A DNA stretch of 64,000 bases, from the NCBI GenBank assembly GCA_037974335.1, contig CM075760.1, positions 15,556,059 to 15,620,058 on the forward strand, given 5' to 3'. The notes under the pieces were generated by a model, which was not told the origin of the DNA, did not search any database, and saw nothing but the letters and a program-made list of their open reading frames with translations. The first letter of the stretch is position 1. Each line of letters starts with the position of its first letter. This document shows positions 1-9,598 of the stretch, piece by piece. The DNA is from Prionace glauca. Its lineage: Eukaryota; Chordata; Chondrichthyes; Carcharhiniformes; Carcharhinidae. A program made the position numbers and the translations under genes.

Positions 1-283
1 GAGAGGACACAGATTTAAGGTGCGGGGAGGGAAGTACAGAGGTGATGTTAGGGGTAAGTTTTTCACTCAGAGGGTGGTGAGTGAATGGAATCGGCTGCCG
101 TCATCGGTGGTGGAGGCGAACTCGCTGGGGTCTTTTAAAAGACTTCTGGATGAGTATATGGGGTTTAATGGGATTGGGGGTTATAGATAGGTCTATAGAT
201 TGGTGGGGTTGATGTGATCGGCGCAACTCGAGGGCCGAAGGGCCTGTTTGTGCTCTAATGTTCTATGTTCTATGTGTCACCGA
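1..283 (+). mobile_element. LINE 3' end (tail type ATGTTCTATG)
   Basis: This is the 3' part of a non-LTR retroelement, cut by the window edge. It has the typical antisense-free run toward the tail 'TTCACTCAGAGGGTGGTGAG...', then 'GAGGGCCGAAGGGCCTG', and ends in a doubled TTCTATG unit. The same 3' end recurs at 3812-3945 and 7950-8174. The tail design resembles CR1-group LINEs but differs from the TTCTTATG-tailed CR1 copies elsewhere in the window. Confidence 0.75.
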
Positions 284-559
284 AAGAGCAACCATTGGAA
301 ATCGCTCTATTGATAAATTTGGGCTTTGCTCATGATCCCGCCTAAAGCATTTTCAAATAAACTTCATTGCAGTGTTAATGTAATCCTCCTTGTAACACCG
401 ATAAATAAACATTAAAACAAAAAAAACATGGAGAACCAGCTACAGATGGTATTAAACAGATACAGACTTCGAGGTTTATTTACAAGAAGCAGGTTTCAGA
501 ACACAAGGCGTTACATGTAAGCCTGCACACATCATTGTCGACAACACAGTTCAAACACA
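284..559. other. Intergenic, nothing recognised
   Basis: AT-rich sequence between the LINE tail and the duplicated V flank. I saw no coding, RNA or repeat signal in it. Confidence 0.5.
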
Positions 560-1455
560 CATGGGTCCGTTCAGTGACTCTTCAAACCTTTAGCGTTAAC
601 CTCAGTGATAGTGTTTAAGAGAGACTGGGAAAGATGGTGAGGGAATGAGAGAGCATTATACTCAGCGGAGAATTGAGCAAATGGGGGTATTTTCTGTGGA
701 GCAGCAATTCTGTTCAGAAGTGATTGTCAGACTTGTATCCAATCAAGGCAGGTTTGGAAAAGGTTGAAAAGGAGCAGAGACAATCGGCTCGCCCCTCAAT
801 GCGTTACTGGATGGCGGTATTTCCCCTGATCTTTATGCAGTGGAGGGAGCGATTAGCAGACTGCGGTTTGAGCAGTCGACTCTTAGAGGATTCGATGGCT
901 CATGCCAAACTGTAATGGGGATAATCTATAAGTAATTTTCAGAGACAAGTGGATAAATATTTGACCAGCAAATGGAAATTTTAAGAATATATGATACATT
1001 GAATGCAAGTGCCGATAAAGAATAAGTGGATAACCCATCAACCGAGATAGTACGTCAGCAATGGGCCGAGAGGTCTGTTAGTGCTATAACAGTTTACAAT
1101 TTCAAGATTATGCACGGCTCTTTTCAATTAGAAAGACGCCAGAGCACAATTCTTGCAAAACAATTTACTTTGTTGCTGCAGTGAGGAAGGAGATGCTCGG
1201 AAGCAGTGACGGTTCAAGTGATTTCTGGTTTGAGAAACAGCCAATTGCTGAGTGGCACCGTGAGAAACGTCAGATACCGATATCCCATAATTATCCAATC
1301 GGTGACAGTGTGGCCCTTGGGTCACACATTGAATGGGGGAATGTGAAGCTCTCGCCTCTCCTCTCCCTCCCCAACATTCAGAGTCTGGGCCTCGGCAGCA
1401 AGTCCCAGTTTAGAGAGTAGATCCTGATTGATGCTCTTGTGTATCTTCATCAATC
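560..1455 (+). repeat. Duplicated 5' flank of V unit (inverted copy at 8351-9560)
   Basis: By eye, this stretch aligns with the reverse complement of 9560-8351. Shared landmarks include 'GTTAACCTCAG', 'GTTCAGAAGTG', 'GTGGAGGGAGCGATTAG', 'AATAAGTGGATA' and 'GGCACCGTGAG'. The shared part runs straight into a V leader exon in both copies, so it includes whatever promoter the V segment uses. A CCAAT-type motif (TATCCAATCGGTGACA) at about 1293-1308 is kept in both copies. Confidence 0.75.
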
Positions 1456-1884
1456 ATGAAGAGAAATCCCCTCAAAGAGTTATTTCCAGTTGGAGCTCTG
1501 ATGCTGCTGATATTGTGTGAGTTTATTGATTTACTCAGACTGATTATTTTTAACAATCTCTTCGTAACGTATAGTTTATGATTGATTTTCTTCTGTTCAC
1601 AGACGTTCAGTGTGAGGATCAGAGCTCCCATCCTGAGCAGGTCGTGTCTCGGGAAGGGGAGAGGGTTGAATTCAAGTGTCGGCTCTCTGTTGCTACAGGC
1701 GATGCAATAGCCTGGTACAGACAAACACTGAGAGAACCTCCGGCATTTATCGCCTCCATTTACCAGGGGAATTCGACCAAAGGAAGTTACACACTGTCCT
1801 TTGACCGAGTAAAGAATTCCTACACCATGTCTATAGATGGGACCGCGGTTCTGTTCTCCGGAATGTATCTCTGTGCGAAGCAGA
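1456..1884 (+). CDS. TCR-type V segment, intact frame, nonamer missing
   Basis: Two-exon germline variable segment. The leader exon 1456-1516 starts MKRNPLKELF and ends at a GTGAGT donor. The intron is 1517-1602, with the acceptor TTCTGTTCACAG. The V exon is 1603-1884, joined in phase 1. The exon has the immunoglobulin V-domain landmarks: first cysteine in FKCRL, tryptophan in AWYRQ and second cysteine in MYLCAKQ. WYRQ and YLCA favour a T-cell receptor V (TRAV/TRDV-like) over an Ig heavy V. A perfect CACAGTG heptamer follows at once, but no A-rich nonamer lies 12 or 22-24 bp further on, so recombination may be impaired. The coding part looks intact. Locus assignment is inferred because no J or C is in view. 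Confidence 0.8.
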
Positions 1885-1891
1885 CACAGTG
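1885..1891 (+). other. RSS heptamer without nonamer
   Basis: CACAGTG sits directly at the end of the V coding sequence. The bases at the expected nonamer position (spacer 22-24) read GTGATATTC or near it, which does not resemble ACAAAAACC. Confidence 0.7.
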
Positions 1892-2360
1892 AGACAAAGA
1901 GCGGATCCCCTGTTGTGATATTCAGTTCACTGCCCTGTCTCCGCTCCACTTTTAAGTTTTCTGCAAACCAGAAATGCCATTAATATTCTTCAATGTTACT
2001 TTCGCACATTTAATTTTCTATCTAGATAGCGTTCTAACATCCTAAAGTTGTCTTTAAAGATGCAGAGTATCGAAGCGTATTAAGTTTAAAAACAAAACTG
2101 TTCCGTTGTTCCACAAGCAAATTAAAGAGAAAGGCAGAAAAATCTGCCTGTCAAGTATTTGGATAATCGAGAAAAAGATAGATCAACAAGGACATAGGTA
2201 AATATTCAGATTGATAAGAGGTAGATATATTGACAGTCAGACGCAGACAGACAGATAGGTGGATAGACCGTGAGTTAACTTTTTTAGCCAATATGCATAA
2301 GAGCTTTATTTAATTAGCCCTGTATGTATCTTTATGTTAACTTTGTTCATGATTTGACAG

Positions 2361-2655
2361 ATGTTCATTGTCACTCGAAGACACTTCAGATATCAATGTA
2401 TCGGGTAAATCAAGGACAGACCATCTCTCTTCATCACAACATTGCTGTTGCTGGGAATGAGTTTGTATTTTGGTACCGGCAATTCACCGATCAAGCTCCA
2501 GAGAAAGTCGTTTCCACATTCAGAGATGAAACAGCTGAGGGAAGGTTTAAAGTATCGGAGGCAGTGAGAAAGGATACATCGGTCTCAGCGTTAACACGGT
2601 CGAACTGTCAGCTGCTGCGGTGGATACAGTGCAGTTGAGGCACTGTGAAACAGAG
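2361..2655 (+). pseudogene. TCR-type V pseudogene (frameshifted)
   Basis: The V exon begins after the acceptor GATTTGACAG. It reads DVHCHSKTLQ... and contains the conserved tryptophan in FVFWYRQ. The frame fails near 2600: framework 3 (ALT...VELSAA) continues in another frame and leads to a stop at about 2636. The region that should encode the second cysteine shows HCET in the shifted frame. No leader exon was recognised upstream and no heptamer or nonamer follows. I call it a dead V segment of the same family type as the neighbouring V genes. Confidence 0.75.
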
Positions 2656-3811
2656 AGATGCAAAGCCGGTACAGTAACTCACTCGACATGGGCACTGTGG
2701 AGACAAACATCCCATGGTCTTTAGAAGAGAACGTGGTTCAATCAATATCGATATAACAAGTTTTTCTTGCGAGTTATATGATGGAATTAAAACAATATAT
2801 TTGAATGTTTCTATTAATAGAACTTGCAGAAAAACCCACATTAGAAATATACAAACTACTCCTTGACTCATCATAAAACTGAGACAAATGATCTTGTATC
2901 AATATGAAGCAGCAAATGGAGAAAAATGAAAACAATAACAAACGTATCAGATATAGAATAGTAACATAGATGTAAAAAAAAACATAATAAACTGTTGCAA
3001 TATAAATCCAGTGATATCATGTAACAATATTCGAGAACAACATAGAGGATCATTGCTTCACTGATGACGTTCCCTTTAGTTAAAACTTGTAGAACCGTCA
3101 GTTCCCCCTGTTACAGGTGACAGCTGGTGTTACAGGAAATATCTGCGCGCCTCAACACCGCAAACCGCAGTGTATTTAGAGCAATAGCTTTTATGTCAAT
3201 TATGGAATACCGGGCACTGAAGCAGGTCTTCTGGACAAGAAGCTTTGGGTTCGAAACTGCTTTGTGGTCTTTTGGCAACAGAGCTGTGTTCTCCTTGTCA
3301 CTAAGTGTTGAATATCAGGGTCTGAATTCTTCCAGTATGCCTAATAACAGGTGGTGAGAACAGAACAGGTTCCTGGTCACTCATACTGCAGGAGGTAATG
3401 AAAGCCACTGCAGTAATTTGTCAGGCATAATCATGAGCAATCTAATGGAAATCTGTGGTCACCTAGCGCCACGTCAAGGCATGATGCCTGGAGGATGAGG
3501 TGGGAACAGGAGACTTAGAGAGTGAACTCTATAGAGCGTTGTATCCTAATGTCATTGGGTAGCCTGAGTTCGACGTTCAAGACAATATAGATCATCAATA
3601 TGGCTCCTCAATGTAGCAGAAAGAGAGCGAGGATGGATGAAAAGACAGAAAGAGAGAGAGAGAGGTGTCCATTATTTGGTTCAAATTTGCGACAAGTTCA
3701 ATGTAACCGGCACATATTTGAATTCCCCAATCCCTTTACTCCAGGATCAGAGTGATAAGAATTTCTGATTGAGAATTCTTACTGCCTCCTGCGGTGATGA
3801 AGTTTGTAACA
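2656..3811. other. Intergenic, nothing coding recognised
   Basis: AT-rich sequence with a short GA-rich run near 3650. Short open frames here have no family features. Confidence 0.45.
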
Positions 3812-3945
3812 TCACCACAACTATAGGCATATGGATAACATGGGAATAGTTTAGGTTAGAGGGTCATTAGATTGGTCCCACTGGCCGGCGCAACATTGAG
3901 GGCGGAAGGGCCGGTACTGCACTATAATGTTCTATGTTCTACACT
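3812..3945 (+). mobile_element. LINE 3' end (tail type ATGTTCTATG)
   Basis: Shares 'GTTAGAGGGTCATTAGATTGG' style sequence, the 'GCGGAAGGGCCGGTACTGC' block and the ATGTTCTATGTTCTA tail with the copy at 7950-8174. Only the last ~130 bp are present. Confidence 0.75.
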
Positions 3946-4728
3946 GAAAACGAAATTCCTTAGGTTCGCAAGTCCCATTTGACCTCTGGAGTCTGTGAAA
4001 GGCGCTACATCATTAAAAGTACGATCTCTTTTTTCGAGGGATACCTGTTTGCACAGGTTGCGTTCATTGCCTTCCTGATTCCACGGGAACCAATAATGTT
4101 TAGTTTCAATTTCATTTTCGTTACTTCAGTTTTTTTTCCAGAATAGGTTAATGAGTGGTCACCACGCACTGGGACCTCCCGGATTCTGTCTTCAGTCCCT
4201 TCAGAGATTCTTTCCCCTCCAGGAGAAACCGGCAGTCTATCCGGAACAACACTCCGGGAACTTACCGAGGAGACAGTGCAGTGTTTAGAAATGCTGCACC
4301 GTCAGAGCTGTCAGCCTCTCGATGACCTGTTAAATCTGGGGTACCGTCTTCCCTCTCAGGTGGAGGTGCCACATGGTCACTGTTTCCAAAAAGAGCAAGA
4401 GAAACATCCTGTTCGGTATCTGTTCACCAATCACAATGACTGACACAGCCAGAGCACTACAATATTACTGAATGAAATAATATCATTGTGAGTCCAAAAA
4501 TAGCTGCTGTGTTTATTACATAAAACACTTCGGGACATTAAAATTTACAAAAATATTCTCAAGCTCATTCTTTTAAGTGTCCCGGTGTTTTAATTTTGCA
4601 ATATATTTGTTATTCATAAAAATATTCTCAGTAAAAAATGAGAAATCGCTACGATTTCAGGTTCCGTTTCAGACTCACTCTGATCCAAAGTTTGCCTCAC
4701 GCTCCGTTATGTTGCATGAGGCCGTGAG
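3946..4728. other. Intergenic, nothing recognised
   Basis: No gene or clear repeat seen. It ends at the nonamer of the minus-strand V segment. Confidence 0.45.
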
Positions 4729-4767
4729 AGTTTTTGTACAGGTTCAGCCCAGCTCTGAGTCTCTGTG
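4729..4767 (-). other. 23-bp-spacer RSS of V segment
   Basis: Read on the minus strand: heptamer CACAGAG (4767-4761), a spacer of exactly 23 bp, then nonamer ACAAAAACT (4737-4729). The heptamer departs from consensus at position 6 (A for T). The first three bases, CAC, which matter most for RAG cleavage, are kept. Confidence 0.85.
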
Positions 4768-5690
4768 GGTCTCAGTGCGCAGTAATACACCCCGGAGTCT
4801 GTCAGCTCTGTTTTAGACACTTGCAGCGGGACGGTGCGGGTTGTTTCATTGAGCTCCGCTGAAAAACGGAACCCTGGCGATGTCTCTGTTTTGTCGCTGT
4901 ATCTATTCCTCTTCAGCAGAAACTCCATGGACCCGCTGGAATGCTGTCGGTACCAGAATAAATAAGCAATGCTACCACTTGTAGCTGTGTAATTACAGAG
5001 TAATTGAACAACATCTCCTTCAGTGACGGTGACTGCAGCCGGTGTCTGTGAAACAGAATCTCCTCCACAATGTCCTGTAAGAACGCAAAGAAATATTAAA
5101 CTAAACAATGCGATTTCACCCTGCCCCCAACCCCACCCCGAACCCCCCAACCTCATCCCTCACCCCCAGAATCTGCCGTATTCTTGAACAATAATCTCAG
5201 AAAGAAATCACACAGCACAACAACATATATATTTCACAGTTCAGCCGCTGGAAAGAGGAGGTGTTTGTAGCGTTTAAATAAAACTTGCACCATAAACATT
5301 CTGTTCTTTCTAAAGAGATCAGTTCCTCGCCTTCAGTCCCTATAACTGGAAACAGCTCACGGTCTGTCTGTTTGAAATGTGGCGTTTGCCAAACTCATCC
5401 ACTGGTATCAGAGGAGCTTCAATCTGAGCCCAACTCATTCTCATTCCAAGGGGGAATTGTGCCTCATCCCAACAATGCTCAGCGTTGAGACCAGCGAGAT
5501 CCTGATAATTTTTCGATGTTGTGATCAATCCATTCCCTGATCACCCATCCACTCCCACTTGCTTTGAGCGAACCGCCTGACAGAGTATATTATGTGGTAG
5601 TGATGTATAACACAGAAGTGAGCAACTTGTGAACCTACCGGTTAAAAGAACAGTCCCTATGATGAATACATACAAAGTAACCGGAGACAT
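4768..5690 (-). CDS. TCR-type V segment, looks functional
   Basis: Germline V segment on the minus strand. The leader exon is 5690-5639 (MSPVTLYVFIIGTVLLT, hydrophobic), with donor GTAGGT. The intron is about 564 bp (5638-5075), with acceptor TTGCGTTCTTACAG. The V exon 5074-4768 joins in phase 1 to give ...TGHCGGDSVSQTP. It shows the first cysteine in QLLCNY, tryptophan in LFWYRQ, and DSGVYYCALRP at the end. A good 23-RSS follows. The longer open frame upstream of the acceptor (MRLGGSGWGW...) is intron read-through, so I reject that start. The V-23RSS arrangement fits TRA/TRD, TRB or TRG; TRA/TRD is most likely by context but unproven. Confidence 0.9.
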
Positions 5691-5953
5691 GTTTGCAGAG
5701 AGCTGGAAGCGGATTTGACCAGAATGGGTTGAAGTGTTTTCGTCAAGAGCTGGGAAGAAGTTGAGTCATATCCGGGCCCACGTTGATTGGTTCACCACTG
5801 AAAACATCATCAGATAACATCCAATTGGTTTCAAGCTCCTTTGATCTCCAATTCAGCAATGAACTCACAGTTCCTTCATTTCCAATTCGGCCTCTTGGCG
5901 GAGGGGCAATAGCATAAAAGTGAATTTGGTCATCCCAGTACAAAGGATTACCA

Positions 5954-6289
5954 TAGAACCCTACAGTGCAGAAACAGGCCCTTCGGCGCATCGAGTCTGC
6001 ACCGAACACAATCCCACCCAGACCCTATCCCCATATCCCTACACATTTTACCTGCTAATCCCTCTAACCTACACATCCCAGGATACTGAGGGGCAATTTT
6101 AGCATAGCCAATGAACCTAACCCGCACATCTTTGGACTGTGGGAGGAAACCAGAGCACCCGGAGAAAACCCACGCAGACACGAGGAGAATGTGCAAACTC
6201 CACACAGGCAGTGACCCGAGCCGGGAATCGAACCCAGCACCCTGGAGCTGTGAAGCAGCAGTGCTAACCGCTGTGCTACCGTGCCGCCC
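5954..6289 (-). mobile_element. HE1-type tRNA-derived SINE, near full length
   Basis: On the minus strand the head reads GGCGGCACGGTAGCACAG (A box) and GGGTTCGATTCCC (B box). It continues through 'GTTTGCACATTCTCC', 'GGTTTCCTCCCACAGTCC' and 'GGGATTAGCAGG', and ends at 'CTGCACTGTAGGGTTCTA'. This is the layout of the elasmobranch HE1 SINE. Seven more copies lie in the window. Confidence 0.85.
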
Positions 6290-6377
6290 ATTACATTCCT
6301 CTTCAGCCGTCATTTCAGGCAACGACCGGTCCCCTGAGTCTTGATGGCTCTGTTTCCTCATGGAGAATGACAGCATT

Positions 6378-6830
6378 CATCCTTACAGCAACTCGTTGGA
6401 GTTTAGAAGAATGAGGGGAGATCTCATTGAGACATATAAGATGATGAATGGGATGGATAGGATAGAGGTGGAGAGACTCTTCCCGCTCAAAAAAGACAGT
6501 AGGACTAGGGGGCACAGCCTCAAGATAAAGGGGGGGGGGGCGATTTAGAACAGAGTTGAGGAGGAACTTCTTCACTCAAAGGGTGGTGAATCTCTGGAAT
6601 TCTCTTCCCGTTGAAGTGGTGGAGGCTGCCTCGCTAAATATTTTCAAAAAGCGGGTTGATGGGTTTTTGATAAGAGAGGGGATTAAGGGTTATAGGGAGA
6701 GGGCCGGAATGTGGAACTGAGCTACGACAGATCAGCCATGATCTTATTGAATGGCGGGGCAGGCTCGAAGGGCCAGATGGCCTACTCCTGCTCCTATTTC
6801 TTATGTTCTTATGTTCTTATGTTCTTATGT
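6378..6830 (+). mobile_element. CR1-type LINE 3' fragment
   Basis: Encodes the C-terminal end of a CR1 ORF2 (SLEFRRMRGDLIETYKMMNG, then RTELRRNFFTQRVVNLWNS after a slip in a G run). It ends in four TTCTTATG units at about 6800-6830. It is 5'-truncated, as is usual for CR1. Confidence 0.9.
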
Positions 6831-7162
6831 AACATAATGGTTTGTTTTCAATCATGTTTGGGACATCAGCTATGGTGCGGGAGAGGATGAATGTTTACCT
6901 GAAACATCTACTTCATAACAGGGGATGGAATAATGAATGGGCTGCGATATTTCCATTTCATGTTCCCTCACTTTGTAACTTTGTGGTTTATGAAATCCTC
7001 TTTCAGACAGGGAAATATATCTTGCCTCCCCATTCAACAACTGGTTAATCTGCAAGTTTCATTGTGATAAATAATAAAATGTGTTTTTAAGTCCATCATG
7101 TTACTTGCAACCAGAACATTTTATATCGATATTGTTTGATATAGCAATACCGATAGAAAATA

Positions 7163-7530
7163 AAGAACAAAGAACAACACAGCACGGGAAACAGGCCCTT
7201 CGGCCCAACGAGCCCGCGCCGCCGTCCCATTGTCTCAGTGACCTATTCAAGATTTTAGTCTACGCCTAATGTGCGAGGATCAGGGAGGTCCAATATAGGG
7301 ACAATTTGTTACCCAATCAATCAGCCTAAAAGCACATTTTTGGGATATGGGAGGAAACCGGAGTACCCGGAGGAAACCCACGCAACCATGGGGAGAACGC
7401 ACAAACTCCCACAGACACAGGCCCAAATCCATGTGTCCACACAGCAACAGAGAAAGTCTCTGAGCTGTCATGTTGCCCTTGAGATGGTCCAGTTTAAGTA
7501 CACCAACGACATGAAGCAATAGGCAACTCC
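7163..7530 (-). mobile_element. HE1-related SINE with AAAGAACAAAGAAC end
   Basis: Starts with 'AAAGAACAAAGAACAACACAG' type sequence, then 'GGAAACAGGCCCTTCGGCCC'. It carries the same 'GGAGGAAACC' central block as HE1 but a different outer part. Further copies are at 45267-45640 (-) and 47290-47459 (+). Confidence 0.7.
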
Positions 7531-7737
7531 CGAAGCAACATCCAAGAGCAGCCCACCACAACCTGCCGCATGCATGCCCCTTGCTGGTCAACAAGGTGGA
7601 CTTAAATGCCTGTGGAGACAAAAATTCATTATTAAACAGGCGAAGACTCTACATCCCTGAGGCAAAAACGGAATCCCAAGCCTACAATGTTTAGTAAGGC
7701 CTGCTATATCCCCCTATATGTAGACAAAGTAGTCCCT

Positions 7738-7850
7738 GTCAGTGTTTGAAGTCTCATAACACCAAATTAAAGTCCAATAGATTTATTTGACAGCACAAAC
7801 CACTAGCTTTCGGAGCGCTGCCCCTTTATCAGGCGAATGGGAGTTCTGTC
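7738..7850 (-). mobile_element. Penelope-like element 3' end fragment
   Basis: Matches the repeat whose minus strand reads 'GGACTTTAA(C)CTGGTGTTGTGAGAC'. The same family at 57735-58270 is joined to a GIY-YIG-like reading frame. Here the fragment abuts and truncates the fossil V exon on its right. Confidence 0.65.
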
Positions 7851-8350
7851 TGTACCAGGATATGGTGTCGTTTGTAAAAACGGAGCGCCGACTGCTAGGT
7901 TCAACCCGGTCGAACCAGCCTGCTCATGTTGGGAGCTCTGACGCTCTTTACTCCGAGGGTAGTTCTTCACTCAGAGGGTAGTAAGGGTGTGGAATGCCCT
8001 GCCTGCAGCAGTTGTGGACTCGCCAACATTAAGGGCGTTCAAATGGTCAGTGGATAGGCATATGGGTAACTTTGGAATAGTTCAGGTTAGAGGGTCATTA
8101 GATTGGTTCCACTGGTCGGCACAACATCGAGGGCCGAAGGGCCTGTACTGCGCTGTAATGTTCTATGTTCTATGACACTGACCGGCTGTGAACAAAGAAA
8201 GATCACTCACAAACTACATGGTGTGAAGAAATTGTTAAAAACAACAGATCTGATTAGAAAAATCAACTCATACTATAGCAGCAGGGTCAGAGCTCCAAGA
8301 GGAAACAGGTATTTGGTTGGGAGGGGGGCAGTGGGAGGGGGTTGCTTCAT
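7848..8350 (-). pseudogene. Fossil V segment split by two retroelement pieces
   Basis: Paralogue of the V at 1456-1884, in inverted orientation. The leader starts at 8350 (MKQPPPTAPL) and keeps 'CTTGGAGCTCTGA'. It ends in a TAG, and the donor GT is changed (ATGAGT where the paralogue has GTGAGT). The intron and acceptor TTTGTTCACAG are kept (exon from 8185). After about 11 bp the exon is cut by a LINE 3' end (7950-8174). The exon resumes at about 7946 ('CAGAGCTCCCAACATGAGCAG') and runs to the WYRQ codons near 7855. It is then lost at the Penelope-like fragment. Framework 2 and 3, the second cysteine and the RSS are all missing. It is plainly non-functional. Confidence 0.8.
7950..8174 (+). mobile_element. 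LINE 3' end inserted in fossil V exon
   Basis: Runs from 'TTCACTCAGAGGGTAGTAAG' to 'ATGTTCTATGTTCTATG'. It lies in opposite orientation between the two halves of the V exon of the 7848-8350 fossil, so it inserted after that V unit existed. Confidence 0.8.
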
Positions 8351-8685
8351 GACAATAAAGGTGCACAAGAAGATCAATCCGGGTCTGATTTTCAGACTGG
8401 GACTTGCAGCCGGGGCCTGGACTCTGAAATGTGGGAAGGGAAAGGAGAGGCGAGGGTTTTCCATTCCCCCCTTCAATGTGAGACTGAGGGTCCACATTGT
8501 CACCGATTGGACTATTATGGGATGTCGGTCTTTGACGTTGCTCACGGTGCCACTGAGAGATCGGCTGTTTCTCAAGCCATTGTCCACTTGAACCGTCAAT
8601 GACCCCCCGGCCCTCTCTGCACCCTGTGTGCAGCAGCAGAGTACATTGTTTCACAACGGCTGTGCTCTGTTATCCTTCTAAATGA

Positions 8686-8822
8686 TGTGGGTATGCCGGC
8701 GTTGGACTGGCGTAAACACAGTAAAAAGTCTGACAACACCAGGTTTTAGTCCAACCGATTTATTTGATAATATTATCAAATAAATCGGTTGGACTAAAAC
8801 CTGGTGTTGCCAGACTTTTTAC
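8686..8822. mobile_element. Penelope-like foldback insert with 15 bp target duplication
   Basis: A 137 bp insert flanked by TATCCTTCTAAATGA on both sides (8671-8685 and 8823-8837). The paralogous V flank near 1100 lacks it. The left part is the 'GCCGGCGTTGGACTGG' Penelope-like 3' end. Positions 8721-8771 then fold exactly onto 8772-8822: 51 bp arms, one mismatch, no loop, centre GATAAT/ATTATC. The insertion thus carries its own end copied back as an inverted repeat. Confidence 0.85.
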
Positions 8823-8837
8823 TATCCTTCTAAATGA

Positions 8838-9560
8838 ACAGAGCAGTTCATCGTCTGAGAATTATAGAGTCTTAAAGAACAAACAGACGCCATTCGGCCC
8901 TTTGCTCGCGTACTGTCTCTGCTGAAGGGTATCCACTTATTCCTAACCAACAGCTTGCTTTCAATATTAATTATATATATATTTCTCATTCCGTTTACTG
9001 CCCAAACATTAAATATCTTGGTAAATTACTTCTACATTACAGATTGGCATGGATCATCGCAATTTCTAACATCGTCTGCTCAAAACACAAGTCTTCTAAT
9101 CGCTCCCTCCACTTTCATAGAGTTGGCCTGAAATGCTGCCATCCATTCACCCCCTGCGAGACCAGCCGGATTAACTCTGTTTCTTTTTAACCTGTTCCAA
9201 ACTTGAATTGATCGGGTAGAAGTCTGCCAACCACTTCTGAACAGAGGTTCTGCTCTGTCCGGTGTGGGGGTGAAAATGCCCCAGTTGGTCAAGTGGCACT
9301 TCCCTCAACACTGTGCTTCCTTATCCCAACTCCACGTTTTCCAGTGTCTCACACACTGTCTGTCAGGTTAACACTGAAAGAGGAAAGAGTCTCCCGCTCA
9401 GCACTGCACATTCTCAACCCAACTCTATCTTTCCCAATCTCTCTCACACACTGTCTCTGAGGTTAACACGAAACGAACGAAGAATCAATAAACTGATCCA
9501 AGTGTTGCGAACTGTGCTCGCGAGAATGATGTGTTCAGCGTTAGACTTGTAGCCTTGCTT
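8838..9560 (-). repeat. Inverted copy of V 5' flank
   Basis: Reverse complement aligns with about 560-1140: 'GTTCAGAAGTGGTTGGCAGACTT', 'GTGGAGGGAGCGATTAGAAG' and 'GGAATAAGTGGATACCC'. Together with 7848-8670 it forms the second copy of the V unit. No gene of its own. Confidence 0.7.
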
Positions 9561-9598
9561 TCTGAAATCTGTGTTGTGAGTAAATATTTGATTATTTA

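Noticed and set aside
1410-1949. 179-codon minus-strand frame
   Set aside because: Antisense to the V segment at 1456-1884, including its intron; no independent features.
5948-6376. 142-codon minus-strand frame and overlapping shorter ones
   Set aside because: Translation of the HE1 SINE; similar frames recur at 46212-46862 for the same reason.
8103-8654. Plus- and minus-strand frames of 86-162 codons
   Set aside because: They overlie the LINE tail and the flank and leader of the fossil V, and cross its intron.
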